From: Micromonospora parva
GTDB lineage: Bacteria; Actinomycetota; Actinomycetes; Mycobacteriales; Micromonosporaceae
Direction: 5' to 3'
Length of the DNA: 34,184 nt
NCBI RefSeq assembly: GCF_000718515.1
Contig: NZ_JNZS01000042.1
Location: 1 to 34,184 of the forward strand
Below the pieces are notes generated by a model that saw only the letters and a program-made list of their open reading frames with translations, had not been told where the DNA came from and did not search any database. Shown one piece after another: positions 32,381-34,184 of the stretch (positions within the stretch are counted from its first letter, which is position 1; every line of letters begins with the position of its first letter). The position numbers and the translations under genes were made by a program.

Positions 32381-32584
32381 CTACATCGGGCGGACGTTGT
32401 CCGCCTGCGGACCCTTCTGCCCCTGGGTCACCTCGAACTCGACCTTCTGGCCCTCGTTGAGCTCCCGGTAGCCGCTCGTCGCGATGGCGGAGTAGTGGAC
32501 GAACACGTCCGGCCCTCCACCGTCCTGCTCGATGAAGCCGAAGCCCTTTTCCGAGTTGAACCACTTAACCGTGCCGGTTGCCAT
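32381..32584 (-). CDS. cspA: Cold-shock protein CspA family
   Basis: A 67-residue single cold-shock domain. Both RNA-binding motifs are intact, KGFGFI (about 14-19) and VFVHYSAI (about 28-35), and the sequence starts [15 protein letters not shown] and ends [12 protein letters not shown], as in the actinobacterial constitutive Csp proteins. It would bind single-stranded RNA or DNA and loosen RNA structure. A GGGAGAG lies just before the start. The 193-bp gap to the divergent methyltransferase probably contains a long leader; no clear promoter was picked. Numbered paralogues are usual in this group, so the exact gene name is uncertain. Confidence 0.95.
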   Translation of the reverse strand: MATGTVKWFNSEKGFGFIEQDGGGPDVFVHYSAIATSGYRELNEGQKVEFEVTQGQKGPQADNVRPM

Positions 32585-32777
32585 GCATCTCTCCCTGTTC
32601 AAAGCGGCTGACCCCCGGCCTCTGGCCGATGATCGCCCGTACCTGTTCGACAGTAACGGGCAAAACCCCGATCCGCTGGCCGAAGTGCCGTAGGTCTTCG
32701 AGCGAACTCGGGTGAACTCTGCGCGGCGGCATGTGAAAGTCGCCCCGACCAACCGCCGCTGGGGCATGCTTGCGCCG

Positions 32778-33461
32778 ATGAGAAGTGCCGAAGCCGACGC
32801 GCTGACCGAGCTGGAACGCGAGGTCGGCACGCCCGGTTCCGGTCTGGACAGACTCCGGCTGATGCCCACCCCCTTCGTCCCCGAGGTGCGGCTGCACCTG
32901 GCCGAGGACGCGATCGTCTGGTGGGCCCGGATGGAGGCCACCGCCGGGCACGCGCTGCCGGCGCCGTACTGGGCGTCCGCCTGGGCCGGCGGACAGGCCC
33001 TGGCCCGCCACCTGCTGGACCACCCCGAGCTGGTCGCCGGTCGCCGGGTGCTCGACCTCGCCGCCGGGTCCGGGCTGGTGGCCATCGCCGCCGCGCTGGC
33101 CGGCGCCGCGGAGGTCATCGCCAACGACATCGACCCGTACGCCGTCGCCGCCGTCACCCTCAACGCGCGGGCCAACCACGTCGCCGTCGACGCCACCGGG
33201 GACGATCTGCTCGACAGCACCGAGCCGAAGGCCGACCTGGTGGTCGCCGGGGACGTCTTCTACGACCGCGCGATGGCCGACCGGATGCTGCCCTTCCTGC
33301 AACGGACCGCCGCCGCCGGCGCCGACGTGCTGGTCGGCGACCCCGGCCGCGGACACCTACCGGCGGACCGCCTGGCCGTGCTGGCCGACTACCCGGTGCC
33401 CACCACCGAACCCTCCGTCGACTCGTCGCTGCGTCACGTGCAGGTGCTGCGCCCCGCCTGA
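32778..33461 (+). CDS. Class I SAM methyltransferase (PrmA/METTL-like)
   Basis: A 227-residue cytoplasmic methyltransferase of the lysine/N-methyltransferase-like group. The family hallmarks are [22 protein letters not shown] near 63-84, motif [44 protein letters not shown], and [22 protein letters not shown]. These are shared with ribosomal protein L11 methyltransferase and with ETFB/nicotinamide N-methyltransferase-like proteins, so the substrate is likely a protein lysine or an amine, unproven. The ATG at 32778 follows a CATGCT box by seven bases, a weaker version of the leaderless layout; an upstream frame from 32712 is not family-like. Confidence 0.88.
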   Translation: MRSAEADALTELEREVGTPGSGLDRLRLMPTPFVPEVRLHLAEDAIVWWARMEATAGHALPAPYWASAWAGGQALARHLLDHPELVAGRRVLDLAAGSGLVAIAAALAGAAEVIANDIDPYAVAAVTLNARANHVAVDATGDDLLDSTEPKADLVVAGDVFYDRAMADRMLPFLQRTAAAGADVLVGDPGRGHLPADRLAVLADYPVPTTEPSVDSSLRHVQVLRPA

Positions 33462-33552
33462 GGCGGAAACCCCGGACTCAGGGACGACCCCGAGTGGGAT
33501 ACCAGGGGTCACTGGGGGCTACGACCCGATGTCCGAAGTGGCGCGGCGGCCA

Positions 33553-33558
33553 TAGCGT
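33553..33558 (+). promoter_or_regulatory. Leaderless -10 box of the second DedA gene
   Basis: TAGCGT followed by six bases and the ATG at 33565, with no ribosome binding site between. The 103-bp gap upstream also holds a GACCCC/GGGGTC inverted repeat. Confidence 0.5.
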
Positions 33559-33564
33559 CGACGC

Positions 33565-34173
33565 ATGACGCAATGGGTGGCCCAGATCGGAGAACTACCG
33601 GTTCTGCTGCTGATGGGCGCGCTCGGGCTCGTCATGCTCTTCGACGCCGTACCCCTGCTGGGTGTCCTCATCCCCGGCGACGTCGCGATCCTCGCCGCCG
33701 TCGGGGTCGGCCGCCCGAGCACCGGGCTGGCCACCTTCGCCGCGGTGCTGGTCGGCTGCCTGGCCGGCTGGTCGCTGAGCTTCCTGATCGGCCGTCGCTA
33801 CTCCGACCGGCTGCGACACAGCCGCCTTGGCGGTTGGATCGGCGAGCCCCGCTGGACCGCGGCGGAAGGCATCCTGCGCCGCGGCGGCGGTCGGATGATG
33901 GTCGTCGCGCCGTTCCTGCCCGTCTTCAACGCGCTGCTGCCACTGGCCGCCGGAGGGCTGCGGATGTCGTACCGTCGATTTCTCGGCTGCGCGACGCTCG
34001 GCGCGGCCGCCTGGGCCGGTCTCTACCTGGCCCTGGGCACCGCGGCGCGGTCGGTGGTCGGGCTGCTGCCGGGCAGCCCCAGCCCGCTGCTGGTCACCAT
34101 GGGGGTCGGTCTGGTGCTGGCCTCCGTCGCGTTGCTGGGGGCGCGGCGGCGGTTGTTCTCCGTCGTTGGCTGA
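33565..34173 (+). CDS. DedA/SNARE-associated family membrane protein
   Basis: A 202-residue DedA protein of the usual single-domain length. Family features are the N-terminal re-entrant stretch VMLFDAVPLLGVLIPGDVAILAAVG, a G-x-x-x-G-W region leading to the FLIGRRYSDRLR loop, and VVAPFLPVFNALLPLAAGGLRMSYRRFLGCATLGAAAWAGLYLALG; the usual arginine of the F-x-R-x-x-P motif is replaced (PFLPVFN), unlike the first DedA domain in this window. These proteins act as lipid scramblases or flippases in membrane homeostasis. No neighbour is linked to it; the window ends eleven bases after the stop. Confidence 0.9.
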   Translation: MTQWVAQIGELPVLLLMGALGLVMLFDAVPLLGVLIPGDVAILAAVGVGRPSTGLATFAAVLVGCLAGWSLSFLIGRRYSDRLRHSRLGGWIGEPRWTAAEGILRRGGGRMMVVAPFLPVFNALLPLAAGGLRMSYRRFLGCATLGAAAWAGLYLALGTAARSVVGLLPGSPSPLLVTMGVGLVLASVALLGARRRLFSVVG

Positions 34174-34184
34174 GCTTTGTTCGC

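Overview
The window is about 34 kb of high-GC chromosomal DNA from an actinomycete, most likely of the family Micromonosporaceae (Micromonospora-like). The signs are very strong third-position GC bias, frequent GTG and some TTG starts, genes that begin 6-7 bases after a TANNNT -10 box with no ribosome binding site (leaderless layout), a CoaE fused to a GrpB-like domain, an actinobacterial-type S1 protein, and an XRE/DUF5753 regulator. The family assignment is inference; no rRNA or tRNA gene was seen.

Layout. 1-350: a C-rich tandem repeat and an 80-bp imperfect inverted repeat that looks like a dispersed intergenic element. 351-2406 (minus): DUF3140, DUF2945, a Uma2-family protein and a SAM methyltransferase. 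2407-9853: a housekeeping core of rpsA, coaE and uvrB, with one large membrane-anchored unknown protein (5712-7445, minus) whose outer part appears internally duplicated. 9929-12664: an AraC regulator with a VOC protein, an XRE/DUF5753 regulator with its own clear promoter, and an ABM monooxygenase-like protein. 12747-14524: pnuC and nadR with overlapping stop and start, a nicotinamide riboside salvage operon. 14621-15834: a TerC-family membrane protein preceded by what reads as a yybP-ykoY manganese riboswitch. 15884-17965 (minus): a dipeptide epimerase and an NlpC/P60 peptidase, resembling the YkfB/YkfC murein-peptide recycling pair. 18010-20406: a protein tyrosine phosphatase, a YhhN-type lysoplasmalogenase and a beta-lactamase-like serine hydrolase. 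20521-22389 (minus): typA/bipA with a classic terminator. 22523-24849: a DedA protein fused to a degenerate PAP2-like domain, then a lipoprotein lytic transglycosylase. 24895-29342: an MMPL exporter divergent from a MarR regulator and a CocE/NonD hydrolase, with a palindromic operator between them. 29500-30372: an unrecognised protein with a possible M15-like metal site. 30480-32332: an ArsR repressor and MFS transporter operon with a 46-bp dyad upstream. 32381-34173: cspA (minus), a methyltransferase and a second DedA protein.

The window is mostly core genome with small regulated accessory cassettes. There is no prophage, insertion sequence, CRISPR array or obvious defence system. The observations most worth checking are the TerC riboswitch, the 165-244 inverted repeat, the RecA-NDp-like promoter of uvrB, the missing Walker A lysine in NadR, the PAP2-like domain without its catalytic residues, the two palindromic operators and the unknown protein at 29500.
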